This document shows, one piece after another, positions 32,301-41,767 of a stretch of DNA of 64,000 nt (its first letter is position 1; the number at the start of each line of letters is the position of its first letter). The notes beneath the pieces are model-generated. The model did not search any database. It was not told the origin of the DNA and saw nothing but the letters and a program-made list of their open reading frames with translations. The position numbers and the translations under genes are program-made. This DNA is from Sphingomonas qomolangmaensis (GTDB taxonomy: Bacteria > Pseudomonadota > Alphaproteobacteria > Sphingomonadales > Sphingomonadaceae): positions 434,001 to 498,000 of the forward strand of contig NZ_CP101740.1 of NCBI RefSeq assembly GCF_024496245.1. Direction: 5' to 3'.

Positions 32301-34093
32301 CCCCGACGCTCGATCTCTGGCCGATCGGCAATTGCCAGGTCAGCGCGCTCGTCGATCGCGGCGCGCGCTTCGTGTGGGGCTGTGTCCCCCGCGTCGACGG
32401 CGACCCGACCTTCTCCTCGCTGATCGACGGGCGCGATCCCGAATCGGACGATGCGGTGGGGTTGTGGGCGATCGACCTCGAGGACTGCGTCTCGATCGAC
32501 CAATATTATCGCCAGAACACCCCGATCCTGGTCAGCCGGATGACCGATTCGCAGGGCGGGGTGATCGAGGTGACCGATTTCTGCCCGCGCTTCGAACGGC
32601 TGGGGCGCACCTATCGCCCGGTCGCCTTCGTGCGCTGCGTCAAGCCGATCGCGGGTAGTCCGCGGATCCGCGTGCGACTTCGACCGACGCGCAACTGGGG
32701 CGATTCCTCGGTCGGGCGGACCAGCGGGTCGAACCATATCCGCTTCCTCCTCGACGGCATCCAGCTGCGGCTGTCGACCAACGCGCCGGTGGGGATGCTC
32801 GAAGAAGAGCGCGTCTTCCGCGTCGAGCGGCCGCTCCACTTCTTCCTCGGCCCCGATGAAAGCTTCGCGGGCGATCTTTCGACCACGGTCGAGGAGATGC
32901 TGACCTATACCACCCAGCATTGGCAGCATTGGGTGCGCGGGCTGGCGACGCCGTTCGAATGGCAGGACGTGGTGATCCGATCGGCGATCACGCTGAAGCT
33001 TTGCCAATATGAGGAAACCGGCGCGATCGTCGCGGCGCTGACCACCTCGATCCCCGAACATGCCGGGTCGCAGCGCAACTGGGACTACCGCTATTGCTGG
33101 ATCCGCGACGCCTATTACACGGTGCAGGCGCTCAACCGCGTCGGCGCGCTCGACGTGCTCGAGGGGTATCTGGGCTATCTGCGCAACATCGTCGATGGCG
33201 CCAAGGGCGGCGATATCCAGCCGCTGTACGGTCTGCTGGGCGAAGCCGCGCTGACCGAGCGCGAGGCCGAGCGGCTGGCGGGCTATCGCGGCATGGGGCC
33301 GGTTCGCGTCGGCAACCAGGCCTATGAGCAGATCCAGCATGACGCCTATGGCCAGATCGTGCTGTCGAACGTCCAAGCGTTCTTCGACCAGCGATTGTTC
33401 CGCATGGCGGGGATCGAGGATTTCGAAGCGCTCGAGCGCGTCGGCGAACGCGCTTGGGAATTGTACGACAAGCCCGATGCCGGGCTGTGGGAGCTGCGCA
33501 CAAGGCAATCGGTGCATACCTATTCGGCGGCGATGTGCTGGGCGGCGTGCGATCGCCTGGCCAATGCGGCGGGGCGGATCGGCCTGCCTGATCGCGAGAA
33601 GTTCTGGACCGGGCGCGCCAACACGATGCGCGCGACGATCGAGCAATCGGCGTGGCGCGAGGATACCCAGCGGCTGTCGGCGACGTTTTCGGGCGACGAT
33701 CTCGACGCCAGCTTGATCCAGTTGCTCGATCTGCGCTTCCTTTCGCCCGACGACCCGCGCTTCCGCGGGACGCTCAAGGCGGTCGAGGAAGGGCTGCGGC
33801 GCGGCAGCCATATGCTGCGCTACGACACCGAAGACGATTTCGGCCTGCCCGAAACCGCGTTCAATGTGTGCACCTTTTGGCTGATCGAGGCGTTGCATTT
33901 CACCGGGCGTGACGCCGATGCGCGCGCGTTGTTCGATGAGATGCTCTCGCGGCGCACCGCCGCCGGGCTGTTGTCGGAGGATATCGACCCCGCCACCGGG
34001 GAATTATGGGGCAACTATCCCCAGACCTATTCGCTGGTCGGCATGATCAATTGTGCCGTCCTGCTGAGCAAACCATGGAGTGCCATTCGTTGA
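32297..34093 (+). CDS. Glycoside hydrolase family 15 protein (glucoamylase/trehalase-like)
   Basis: The 598-residue cytoplasmic protein (no signal peptide) has the bacterial GH15 layout: an N-terminal beta-sandwich (GNCQVSALVDRGARFVWGCV), then an alpha/alpha barrel with RNWDYRYCWIRDAYY and TYSAAMCWAACDRL. Near the C-terminus is LLSEDIDPATGELWGNYPQ followed by TYSLVGMINCAVLL, where the catalytic base glutamate of the family is expected. GH15 enzymes hydrolyse alpha-1,4-glucans from the non-reducing end, but several actinobacterial and archaeal members are trehalases. Its place between otsB and otsA, overlapping both (ATGA and TTGA), points to trehalose or a linked glucan as substrate. The exact specificity cannot be read from sequence. 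Confidence 0.9.
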   Translation: MTPTLDLWPIGNCQVSALVDRGARFVWGCVPRVDGDPTFSSLIDGRDPESDDAVGLWAIDLEDCVSIDQYYRQNTPILVSRMTDSQGGVIEVTDFCPRFERLGRTYRPVAFVRCVKPIAGSPRIRVRLRPTRNWGDSSVGRTSGSNHIRFLLDGIQLRLSTNAPVGMLEEERVFRVERPLHFFLGPDESFAGDLSTTVEEMLTYTTQHWQHWVRGLATPFEWQDVVIRSAITLKLCQYEETGAIVAALTTSIPEHAGSQRNWDYRYCWIRDAYYTVQALNRVGALDVLEGYLGYLRNIVDGAKGGDIQPLYGLLGEAALTEREAERLAGYRGMGPVRVGNQAYEQIQHDAYGQIVLSNVQAFFDQRLFRMAGIEDFEALERVGERAWELYDKPDAGLWELRTRQSVHTYSAAMCWAACDRLANAAGRIGLPDREKFWTGRANTMRATIEQSAWREDTQRLSATFSGDDLDASLIQLLDLRFLSPDDPRFRGTLKAVEEGLRRGSHMLRYDTEDDFGLPETAFNVCTFWLIEALHFTGRDADARALFDEMLSRRTAAGLLSEDIDPATGELWGNYPQTYSLVGMINCAVLLSKPWSAIR

Positions 34094-35478
34094 GCCGCCT
34101 CATCATCATCTCCAATCGCGTATCCGCGCCGACTGACTCGAATTCGGGGGCGCAAGGTGGGTTGGCGGTGGCGTTGGCGGCGGCGTTGCGAGAATATAAG
34201 GGGATGTGGTTCGGCTGGTCGGGCGAGACCACCGACCACTTCACCGGCCATATCAACTTCCAGCGCGCGCAGGGGGTCACCACCGCCACCGTCGACCTCG
34301 AAGAGCAGGACATCGACGAATATTATAACGGCTATGCCAACCGAACGCTGTGGCCGCTGTTTCACTACCGCATCGACTTGGCCGAATATGAGCGCGGTTT
34401 CGCGGGGGGCTATCAACGGGTCAATGATCGCTTCGCCGATACCGTCCGTCCGTTGATCGACCCCGACGACGTCGTCTGGATCCAGGACTATCACATGTTT
34501 CCGCTCGGCAGCTCGCTGCGCGCGCGCGGGTGCAAGAACCGGATCGGCTTCTTCCTCCACATCCCCTGGCCGCCGCGGCGCTTGCTGGGGGTATTGCCCG
34601 AGGCGGCCGAGCTGGTGCGGCATCTGTTCGACTATGACGTCATCGGTTTCCACACCGAGGAATGGCTCGAAAGCTTCTGCGACTATGCAATCGTCGAACT
34701 CGGCGCGACGCTCGACGGGCACACGCTGACGCTGGGCGAGCGCGTGCTGCACGTGATGGCCGATCCGATCGGCATCGATGCGACCGAGTTCATCGAAGCG
34801 TCGCACAGCCCCACTGCGCGGCTGGCGTTTCGGCGGATGCGCGACAGCGCGGTGGGGCGCGACATGATCGTCGGGGTCGACCGGCTCGATTATTCGAAGG
34901 GGCTCGAGGAGCGCTTCCTCGGCTATGAACGCTTCCTCAAAACCTATCCCGAAGAGCGCAAGGAAGTGTTCCTGCTCCAGATCGCGCCCCCCTCGCGCGG
35001 CGCGGTCGAGAGCTATCAGAAGATCCGTGCTGCGCTCGAGGGGATGTCGGGACGTATCAACGGCGCCTTCGCCGATGTCGATTGGGTGCCGATCCGCTAT
35101 GTGAACCAGGGTTATCCGCGCGACCAGCTGGCGGGAATCTATCGCGCCGCGCGGATCGGGCTGGTGACGCCGCTGCGCGACGGGATGAACCTGGTCGCGA
35201 AGGAATATGTCGCCGCGCAGGATCCCGAGGATCCCGGCGTGCTGATCCTATCGCGCTTCGCGGGCGCGGCGACCCAGCTGCAGGGCGGGGCGATCCTGAT
35301 CAACCCCTACAGCGCCGAGGAGATCAGCGACGCGATCGTCCAGGCGCTCAAAATGCCGCGCGACGAGCGGATCACGCGCTGGCGCACGATGATGGACAAT
35401 GTCGTCAACGAAGACGTAGTGTGGTGGCGCAAGCGCTTCACGCAGGCGCTGATGGGGGATGCCAAGGTCGGCGAGTGA
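34090..35478 (+). CDS. otsA: Trehalose-6-phosphate synthase
   Basis: The 462-residue GT20 enzyme joins UDP-glucose and glucose 6-phosphate. Motifs run in order: SRLIIISNRVSAP, the GGLAVAL loop, WFGWSGE, WIQDYHMFPLG, GFFLHIPWPP, and VDRLDYSKGLEERF. PLRDGMNLVAKEYVAAQ near the C-terminus binds the nucleotide sugar. I prefer TTG at 34090, which overlaps the GH15 stop as TTGA and gives the E. coli-like N-terminus MSRLI. An ATG 15 bases upstream is the alternative. A palindromic repeat follows the gene. Confidence 0.95.
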   Translation: MSRLIIISNRVSAPTDSNSGAQGGLAVALAAALREYKGMWFGWSGETTDHFTGHINFQRAQGVTTATVDLEEQDIDEYYNGYANRTLWPLFHYRIDLAEYERGFAGGYQRVNDRFADTVRPLIDPDDVVWIQDYHMFPLGSSLRARGCKNRIGFFLHIPWPPRRLLGVLPEAAELVRHLFDYDVIGFHTEEWLESFCDYAIVELGATLDGHTLTLGERVLHVMADPIGIDATEFIEASHSPTARLAFRRMRDSAVGRDMIVGVDRLDYSKGLEERFLGYERFLKTYPEERKEVFLLQIAPPSRGAVESYQKIRAALEGMSGRINGAFADVDWVPIRYVNQGYPRDQLAGIYRAARIGLVTPLRDGMNLVAKEYVAAQDPEDPGVLILSRFAGAATQLQGGAILINPYSAEEISDAIVQALKMPRDERITRWRTMMDNVVNEDVVWWRKRFTQALMGDAKVGE

Positions 35479-35539
35479 CGCGCTGCTGCCTACACTGAGG
35501 GAGGAGCTGGGGGGCGGGTTGCGCCCGGCAACCCAACCC

Positions 35540-35628
35540 GTCACCCCGGCCCTGTGCCGGGGTCCACCGTGCCGCAACCGCGGACGGTGTTCGGGGAGCG
35601 GTGGACCCCGGCACAAGGCCGGGGTGAC
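35540..35628. repeat. Palindromic intergenic repeat (REP-like) between convergent genes
   Basis: Two 30-base arms (35540-35569 and 35599-35628) are inverted copies differing at one position. They are separated by 29 bases. Each arm contains its own small inverted repeat (CCCGGC...GCCGGG), so the element can form a long hairpin or two short ones. It sits between otsA and the efflux lipoprotein gene, which point at each other. It may end both transcripts. Similar GTCACCCCGGCCTTGTGCCGG-like repeats are, from memory, common in sphingomonad genomes. Confidence 0.85.
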
Positions 35629-35648
35629 AGCGGGGCCGTCCTGTCGGC

Positions 35649-37115
35649 CTACTGCGCCGCTACCGCGACCCGCCGGGTCACCTGGGGTGCATTCTCCCAC
35701 CCGCCGCCGAGCGCCTTGAAGAGATTGACCTGCGCATCGGCCAAAGCCGCGTCCGAATTCGCCAGCGCCGCGCGCGCATCGGCGCGTTCGCGTTCGGATT
35801 CGATCAGCTGGAGGAAGCTCTCGGCACCGTAATCGAAGCGCAGCCGCGACAACCGCGCAGCTTCGCCCGCCGAGCGCGTCGCGCGCTGCAATGCGCGGTT
35901 GCGGTCGAGCTCGCCGGCATAGCGTGCCAGCGCCTGCTCGACTTCGCGAAGCGCGGTCAGCACGACGCCGTCGAACGCCGCGAGGCTGCCGTCGGCGGTC
36001 GCCTCGGCCTGGCGCAGCCGGCTGCGCGCCGCGGTCTGGTTGGGAAAGCTCCACGAGATGAGCGGCCCCAGCGAGAAGTTGAAGCTGTCGTCGTCGACCA
36101 GCGTGTCGATCGCGGTCGAGGCGAGGCTGACCGATCCGAGCAACTGGATCGAGGGATAGAGCGACGCGGTCGCCACCCCGACCCGCGCGGTATCGGCGGC
36201 AAGCACGCGCTCGGCCTGCCGCACATCGGGGCGTCGGCTGAGCAACGCCGCACCGTTACCGATCGGGATGATCTGCGCGGTACGCGGCGGCGTGGTGCAG
36301 GCGCTCGCCGCGGCATCGATCTCGGCGGGCGGGCGCCCGGTAAGCGTTGCGAGCGCATAGAGCGACGCGCGGCGTTCGGCCTCGAGCCCGGGTACCTGCG
36401 CCTGCGTCTGCGCGAGCAGCGTATCGGCGCGCTCGAGATCGCGGCGCTGGCCGCGCCCGGCGTCGAACAGCCGGCGCGTCAGGTCGAGCGTCTGCTGCTG
36501 GAGCTTCACCGTCTCGCGCGCGACCGCGATCTGGCTGGCGTTGCTGCATGCCGTCGCATAGGCGCGCGCGGTTTCAGCGGCGACCGAAACGCGCGACGCG
36601 TCGACCTGGGCCGCCGCCGCATCTACATCGCCGCGCGCCGCCTCGATCGCACGGCTCACGCCGCCGAACAGGTCGATCTCATAGCCCATGTCGAGCCCGG
36701 CGGTGTACAGGTCGGTTTCGAACGACGGGATCTGCTGCCCCTCGCCGAACTGCGCACCGAAGCTGTTCGAACCAGTCCGCTGGCGGGTATATTGCGCGCC
36801 GAGATCGGTGGTCGGCAGCCGCCGGCCACGCGCCTCGCCCAGCACCGCGCGCGCGCGCTGCAGGTTCGCCGCGGCCTGGCGGATGTCGGTGTTATGCGCC
36901 AGCGCCTCGGTGACCAGCCGATCGATGTTCGGATCGTCGTATAGCTGCCACCATTTTTCGGGCAGCGCCTGCGCCGACACCGCGCTCAGCCGCTGGCCCT
37001 CGACGAAGGCGGCCTCGCTGGTGATGCCGCCCGGCGTCGCGGGCTTTTCGTAGTCGGGGCCGACCGCGCAGGCCGAAACCATCAGCGCGGCGGTGATCGC
37101 TGCCAGCTTCTTCAT
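35649..37115 (-). CDS. RND efflux outer membrane lipoprotein, NodT family
   Basis: The 488-residue TolC-like channel protein starts MKKLAAITAALMVSACAVGPDY, with lipobox VSAC. Two repeats of the outer-membrane efflux protein domain follow, rich in coiled coil; WWQLYDDPNIDRLVTEALAHN and RRPDVRQAERVLAADTARVG are NodT/OprM hallmarks. It forms the exit duct for the permease and adaptor encoded upstream. The ATG at 37115 overlaps the permease stop as ATGA; a longer upstream frame is a shadow of the permease gene. Confidence 0.93.
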   Translation of the reverse strand: MKKLAAITAALMVSACAVGPDYEKPATPGGITSEAAFVEGQRLSAVSAQALPEKWWQLYDDPNIDRLVTEALAHNTDIRQAAANLQRARAVLGEARGRRLPTTDLGAQYTRQRTGSNSFGAQFGEGQQIPSFETDLYTAGLDMGYEIDLFGGVSRAIEAARGDVDAAAAQVDASRVSVAAETARAYATACSNASQIAVARETVKLQQQTLDLTRRLFDAGRGQRRDLERADTLLAQTQAQVPGLEAERRASLYALATLTGRPPAEIDAAASACTTPPRTAQIIPIGNGAALLSRRPDVRQAERVLAADTARVGVATASLYPSIQLLGSVSLASTAIDTLVDDDSFNFSLGPLISWSFPNQTAARSRLRQAEATADGSLAAFDGVVLTALREVEQALARYAGELDRNRALQRATRSAGEAARLSRLRFDYGAESFLQLIESERERADARAALANSDAALADAQVNLFKALGGGWENAPQVTRRVAVAAQ

Positions 37116-40100
37116 GCGGGCTCTCCGGCGCTTGGGGTCGGCTGGACCGGCGGGACCGGCTGGACCGGCTGGACCGGGTGACGCGGCTTGCGACGGTCGC
37201 GCCAGCGCGCCGCGCGATCCCCCATCCGGCGGCTGATGATGTAGAACGCCGGGGTGAACATCAGGCCGAAGAGCGTCACGCCGATCATCCCGAAGAACAC
37301 CGCGACGCCCAAAGCTGCGCGAAGCTCGGCACCCGGACCCGATCCGATTACCAGCGGCAGCACGCCGAGGATGAAGGCGATCGAGGTCATCAGGATCGGC
37401 CGCAAACGCTGCGCGGCGGCGTGCCGTGCTGCCTCGTACAGTTCGTCCCCCTTGTCCTCGTTCGCCTTGGCGAACTCGACGATCAGGATCGCGTTCTTCG
37501 CCGCCAGGCCGATCAGCACCACCAACCCGATCTGGGTGAGGATGTTGTTGTCGAGCCCCATGAAATTGACCCCGAGCAATGCCGCCAACAGGCACATCGG
37601 CACGATCAGGATCACCGCGAAGGGCAGCGTCAGGCTCTCGTAATTCGCCGATAGCAGCAGAAAGACGAACAGCACCGCCAGGCCGAAGGCGATGATCGCG
37701 GTGTTGCCCGCCTGCTTCTGCTGGAAGGCGAGCTCGGTCCACTCGTAGCTCATGCCTTCGGGCAGCGTCTCGGCGGCGATGCGCTCCATCGTCGCCAGGC
37801 TCTGGCCGGTGGAGAAACCGGGTACGGTATCGCCCTGCAATTCGGCCGAGGGATAGAGATTGTAGCGCACCACGCGATACGGTCCGCTGTCGTCGCGCAG
37901 CGTCATCACCGCATCGAGCGGCACCATCTGCCCCGATGCCGATCGTGTCCGCAGCCGACCGACGTCGGACGTCTCGTCGCGATACGGCGCGTCGGCCTGC
38001 GCGGTCACGCGGAAGGTGCGGCCCAAGAAGTTGAAGTCGTTGATGTACGACGACCCCAGATAGGTGCCGAGCGTCGAGAAGATGCTCGCCACCGGCACGC
38101 CGAGCTGTTCGGCGCGTTCGCGATCGATGTCGGCGAACAACCGCGGCGTCTTGGTGTTGAAGAGCGTGAAGCCGCCGGCGATTCCCGGCGCGGTATTCGC
38201 CTTCATCATCATCTGGAACGCCGCTGCCTCGAGCGCGCCATAGCCGCGGTTCTGGCGATCCTCGATCATCATCTTCCAGCCGCCGCCGGTGCCGATTCCC
38301 TGGACGGGGGGCGGCGGGATGACGAGCAGCATGCCCTGGGTCAGCTGGCTGAACGCGCCGCGCAGCATATTGGCGACGTCGTCGGTCGACGGGCGTTCCT
38401 CGTGCCCCTTCATCGTCACGAACATCGCCGCGGTGTTGGGCGCTGCCGAGAAGCTTGCGCCGTCGAGCCCAACAAAGGCGATCGTGTCCTTCACATAGTC
38501 GTTCTGCTTCGCCAGCGTCTGCGCGCGCAGCATCATCTCGGTCGTCCGCTCAAGCGATGCGCCCGGCGGCAACTGCGCCGCAACGATGACATAGCCTTGG
38601 TCCTGCGGCGGGATGAACCCCGTCGGGGTGGCGTAGAATTGCCAGCCGGCCGCCGCGATCAGCAGCACATAGGCGACCGCGACGATGCCGAGCATCCGGA
38701 TCGCGCGCGCGGTGAGCCGGCCATAGCGATCGGCAAGCCATTCGAACCCGCGGTTGAAGCCGCGTGCAAAGCGCGTCGGCCAGCCGCGGACGCCGCGGCG
38801 GGGCTCTACATCGTGATGCTGCTTGGGCTTGAGGATCAGCGCGGCGAGCGCGGGCGACAGCGTCAGCGACACGAAGGCCGAGATCGCGGTGGCCGACACG
38901 ATCGTCAGCGCGAACTGCTGGTAGAAGGTACCCGAAATACCCGGGATGAAGCTGGTTGGGATGAACACCCCGCACAGCACCAGCGCGATCGCGATCAGTG
39001 CGCCCGAGACTTCGTCCATCGTTTCATGCGCGGCGGCAAGCGGGCTGAGCCCCTTTTCCTCCATCAATCGCTCGACATTCTCGACGACGACGATCGCGTC
39101 ATCGACGACGATGCCGATCGCAAGCACCAGACCGAACAGCGACAGGTTGTTGAGCGAGAAGCCGAAGGCGAGGAGCACGGCCAGCGCGCCGACCAGCGAG
39201 ACCGGGATCGCGATGATCGGGATGAGCGCCGCGCGCCAGCTCTGCAGGAAGATGAGGACGACAAGGCTGACCAGGATGATCGCTTCGATCAGCGTCGAAT
39301 AGACCGCGTCGATCGAGGCCGAGATATATTCGGTCGGGTTGTACGGGATCTCGTACTTCATCCCCGGCGGGAAGGACGCGGCTGCTGCGTCGAGCTCGGC
39401 GATGACGGCATCGGCGGTGCTGAGCGCGTTCGATCCGGGCAGCTGCGACACCGCGACCGCGGTGACGGGCTTGCCGTTGAGGAAAGCGTTGATCGAATAG
39501 GTTTCGGCACCAAGCTCGATGCGCGCGACATCGCGCAGCCGGGTGAGCGCGCCACCTTCCCCGCGCTTGACGATGATCTCGCCGAACTGCTCGGGGGTGG
39601 TGAGGCGCCCTTCGGCCTGGATGCCGAGCTGGAAGGCGTTCTTACCAGTGTTGAACGGCGGCGAGCCGACCGAGCCAACCGCTGCCTGCGCGTTCTGCGC
39701 GCGGACAGCCGAGGTGATTTCATCGACTGTCAGGTTGCGTGCGGCGGCCTGGTCGGGGTCGATCCAGACGCGCATATTATAGTCCCGCCCGCCGAAGCTC
39801 TGTGCGTTGCCGACCCCCGACACGCGCGAGATCCGGTCGAGCACCTGGGTGCCGACATAGTTCGAAACATATTCCTGGCTGAGCGAGCCGTCGGGTGACG
39901 AGAACATCGCGACCATCAGGAAGTCGGGCGAGTTCTTGAGCACCGTCACGCCGATCTGGCGCGTCTGTTCGGGCAAGCGCGGCTCGGCCGAGGCGACGCG
40001 GTTCTGCACCAGCACCTGCGCCTGGTCGGCATCGGTGCCCTGCGCGAAGGTAACCGTGATCTGGGTCTGGCCGTCGCCGGTGTTCGACGAGGACATGTAG

Positions 40101-40333
40101 ATCATGTTCTCGACGCCGTTGACCGCTTCCTCGATCGGTGCAGCGACGGTCTCGGCGAGCGTTTCGGCGCTGGCACCGGGGAAGGACGCGGTGACGACCA
40201 CCGTCGGCGGCGCGATCTCAGGGTATTGCGTCACCGGCAGCGCGGGTAGCGCGACCAGGCCGAACACCAGGATGAGGATCGACAGGACCGCCGCGAAGAT
40301 CGGGCGATCGATGAAGAAATGCGGGAATTTCAT
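37112..40333 (-). CDS. RND multidrug efflux permease (AcrB/MexB-like, HAE1)
   Basis: The 1073-residue inner-membrane antiporter begins MKFPHFFIDRPIFAAVLSIL. It has 12 membrane segments and two large periplasmic loops. The proton-relay aspartate pair is in GIVVDDAIVVVENV, and GFIPPQDQGY and TGQSLATMERIAAETLPEG are HAE1 blocks. This class expels hydrophobic and amphiphilic compounds, so drugs, bile-like detergents or plant phenolics are plausible substrates. The C-terminal tail is Pro-rich (HPVQPVQPVPPVQP). It is the middle gene of a three-gene operon. Confidence 0.96.
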   Translation of the reverse strand: MKFPHFFIDRPIFAAVLSILILVFGLVALPALPVTQYPEIAPPTVVVTASFPGASAETLAETVAAPIEEAVNGVENMIYMSSSNTGDGQTQITVTFAQGTDADQAQVLVQNRVASAEPRLPEQTRQIGVTVLKNSPDFLMVAMFSSPDGSLSQEYVSNYVGTQVLDRISRVSGVGNAQSFGGRDYNMRVWIDPDQAAARNLTVDEITSAVRAQNAQAAVGSVGSPPFNTGKNAFQLGIQAEGRLTTPEQFGEIIVKRGEGGALTRLRDVARIELGAETYSINAFLNGKPVTAVAVSQLPGSNALSTADAVIAELDAAAASFPPGMKYEIPYNPTEYISASIDAVYSTLIEAIILVSLVVLIFLQSWRAALIPIIAIPVSLVGALAVLLAFGFSLNNLSLFGLVLAIGIVVDDAIVVVENVERLMEEKGLSPLAAAHETMDEVSGALIAIALVLCGVFIPTSFIPGISGTFYQQFALTIVSATAISAFVSLTLSPALAALILKPKQHHDVEPRRGVRGWPTRFARGFNRGFEWLADRYGRLTARAIRMLGIVAVAYVLLIAAAGWQFYATPTGFIPPQDQGYVIVAAQLPPGASLERTTEMMLRAQTLAKQNDYVKDTIAFVGLDGASFSAAPNTAAMFVTMKGHEERPSTDDVANMLRGAFSQLTQGMLLVIPPPPVQGIGTGGGWKMMIEDRQNRGYGALEAAAFQMMMKANTAPGIAGGFTLFNTKTPRLFADIDRERAEQLGVPVASIFSTLGTYLGSSYINDFNFLGRTFRVTAQADAPYRDETSDVGRLRTRSASGQMVPLDAVMTLRDDSGPYRVVRYNLYPSAELQGDTVPGFSTGQSLATMERIAAETLPEGMSYEWTELAFQQKQAGNTAIIAFGLAVLFVFLLLSANYESLTLPFAVILIVPMCLLAALLGVNFMGLDNNILTQIGLVVLIGLAAKNAILIVEFAKANEDKGDELYEAARHAAAQRLRPILMTSIAFILGVLPLVIGSGPGAELRAALGVAVFFGMIGVTLFGLMFTPAFYIISRRMGDRAARWRDRRKPRHPVQPVQPVPPVQPTPSAGEPA

Positions 40334-40334
40334 G

Positions 40335-41561
40335 TCAGTTCGCCGCGCTTGCGTCGGAGGCCGGCGGCGTGGTCACCGGCATCGACGCCGGCGAACCGCT
40401 GCCCTGCTTCAACTGGATCCGGGTCAGCTTGGCCTGCACCGGCATCCCCGGCTGGAGCGCGGTGAGACCCGCAATCACGACGCGATCGTTCAGCTTGAGC
40501 CCTTCGCGTACTACCCGCAACCCATCGGCGGGCGGGCCGGTGACGACCGGGCGCTGCGCGGTCTTGCCGTCGGCGCCGACGACATAGACGAAGCGACGCG
40601 TCTGGTCGGTGACGATCGCCTCGTCGGGGATCAGCATCGCGCGATAGCTGCCCGAGCCGAGCAGCCGCGCGCGACCGAACATGCCCGGCGTCAGGAAGCC
40701 GTCGGGGTTCTGGATCACCGCATGCGCGCGGATCGTGCCCGAATTGGGGTCGATCGCATTGTCGACGAAATCCATCCGCCCGCGCCAGTTCCAGCCACTC
40801 TCGTCGGCCAGCTGGACTTCGATCGGGTTGCCGGTGTCGCGCGACGAGCTGCGCTCGCCGCTCTGATCCTGGCGGCGATATTTGAGGTAGAATGCCTCGG
40901 CGCCATCGAAGACGAACCAGATCGGGTTGGTCGAGACGATCCGCGTCAGCACGGTCTGGCCGTCGCTGACGAAATTGCCCGTGCTGACGCGCCGGTTCGA
41001 GACGCGGCCCGAAATCGGTGCGCGGACGGTGGTGAAGGAGAGGTTCAGCTCGGCGGTTTGGGTCTGCGCGCGCGCTGCGGCGACATCGGCCTGCGCGGTG
41101 CGGAGCGTTGCCTGGTTGGTCTCGAATTCCTCACGGCTCACCGCCTGCGCCGCTAGCAGCTTCTCGGCCCGCTGCAATTCGCTGCGCGCGTTGGCGAGCG
41201 TTGCCTGTGCGCGCTGGCCCTGCGCCTGTGCCTGCGCCAGCGCGGCGCGATAGGGACGCGGATCGACCACGAACAGCGGCTGGCCTTTCTGAACCTGCTG
41301 GCCATCGGTGAACAACACGCTGGTGATCGTGCCGGTCGCTCGCGGGCGGATTTCGGCATCCTGCACGGCTTCGAAGCGGCCGACATATTCGTCCCAGTCG
41401 CGAATCTGGCGCTCGATCGGGTTGGCGACCGTAACCTGCATCGGCGGCGGGGCTGGGGGCGCTGCGGGACCCGAGCATGCCGCGAGCATGAATGCCGACA
41501 TCAGCGGCAGCGCGGCGGCAAGCCGACGCGGGTTCTTATGCTTCGTCGTTACCTGCTGCAT
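40335..41561 (-). CDS. RND efflux periplasmic adaptor (membrane fusion protein)
   Basis: The 408-residue lipoprotein has lipobox LAAC (MSAFMLAACSGPAAPP) and the HlyD/AcrA fold. Barrel-sandwich halves are SVLFTDGQQVQKGQPLFVVD and VRAPISGRVSNRRVSTGNFV, separated by an alpha-hairpin (about 105-175) with many Ala, Gln and Glu. Further on is QTRRFVYVVGADGKTAQR. It links the permease to the outer membrane duct. One base separates its stop from the permease start. It is the first gene of the operon; a perfect 6-6-6 inverted repeat lies upstream at 41653-41670. Confidence 0.95.
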   Translation of the reverse strand: MQQVTTKHKNPRRLAAALPLMSAFMLAACSGPAAPPAPPPMQVTVANPIERQIRDWDEYVGRFEAVQDAEIRPRATGTITSVLFTDGQQVQKGQPLFVVDPRPYRAALAQAQAQGQRAQATLANARSELQRAEKLLAAQAVSREEFETNQATLRTAQADVAAARAQTQTAELNLSFTTVRAPISGRVSNRRVSTGNFVSDGQTVLTRIVSTNPIWFVFDGAEAFYLKYRRQDQSGERSSSRDTGNPIEVQLADESGWNWRGRMDFVDNAIDPNSGTIRAHAVIQNPDGFLTPGMFGRARLLGSGSYRAMLIPDEAIVTDQTRRFVYVVGADGKTAQRPVVTGPPADGLRVVREGLKLNDRVVIAGLTALQPGMPVQAKLTRIQLKQGSGSPASMPVTTPPASDASAAN

Positions 41562-41652
41562 CGCCGTTCACCCCTTGCATTCAACATATTTTTGTCGGCG
41601 AACGGGAAGTGCGTTCGCAACCGCAACATTGCAATAGCCTGAACGATAATAA

Positions 41653-41670
41653 TTGAACACTGCCGTTCAA
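41653..41670. promoter_or_regulatory. Candidate operator upstream of the efflux operon
   Basis: TTGAACACTGCCGTTCAA is a perfect inverted repeat (TTGAAC-N6-GTTCAA) 92 bases ahead of the adaptor gene. It resembles TetR-type operators in size. No regulator gene is adjacent, so a regulator would act in trans. It could equally affect the divergent oxidoreductase at 41768. Confidence 0.45.
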
Positions 41671-41767
41671 AAGCTCGGATTTCCCTGGTGGATCAACATC
41701 CGTGGTTGCATTGCCCGCCGAAGCCGGGATGGCATGGAGCAGCAAAACCGGTGTGTAGGGGGTGGAT

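Noticed and set aside
34075..34092. ATG at 34075 as the otsA start
   Set aside because: It adds five residues not typical of OtsA; TTG at 34090 gives the MSRLI start and a TTGA overlap like its neighbours. Kept as an alternative only.
35540..35628. CRISPR or insertion sequence
   Set aside because: Only one pair of inverted arms, no regularly spaced direct repeats, no transposase gene, no target-site duplication seen.
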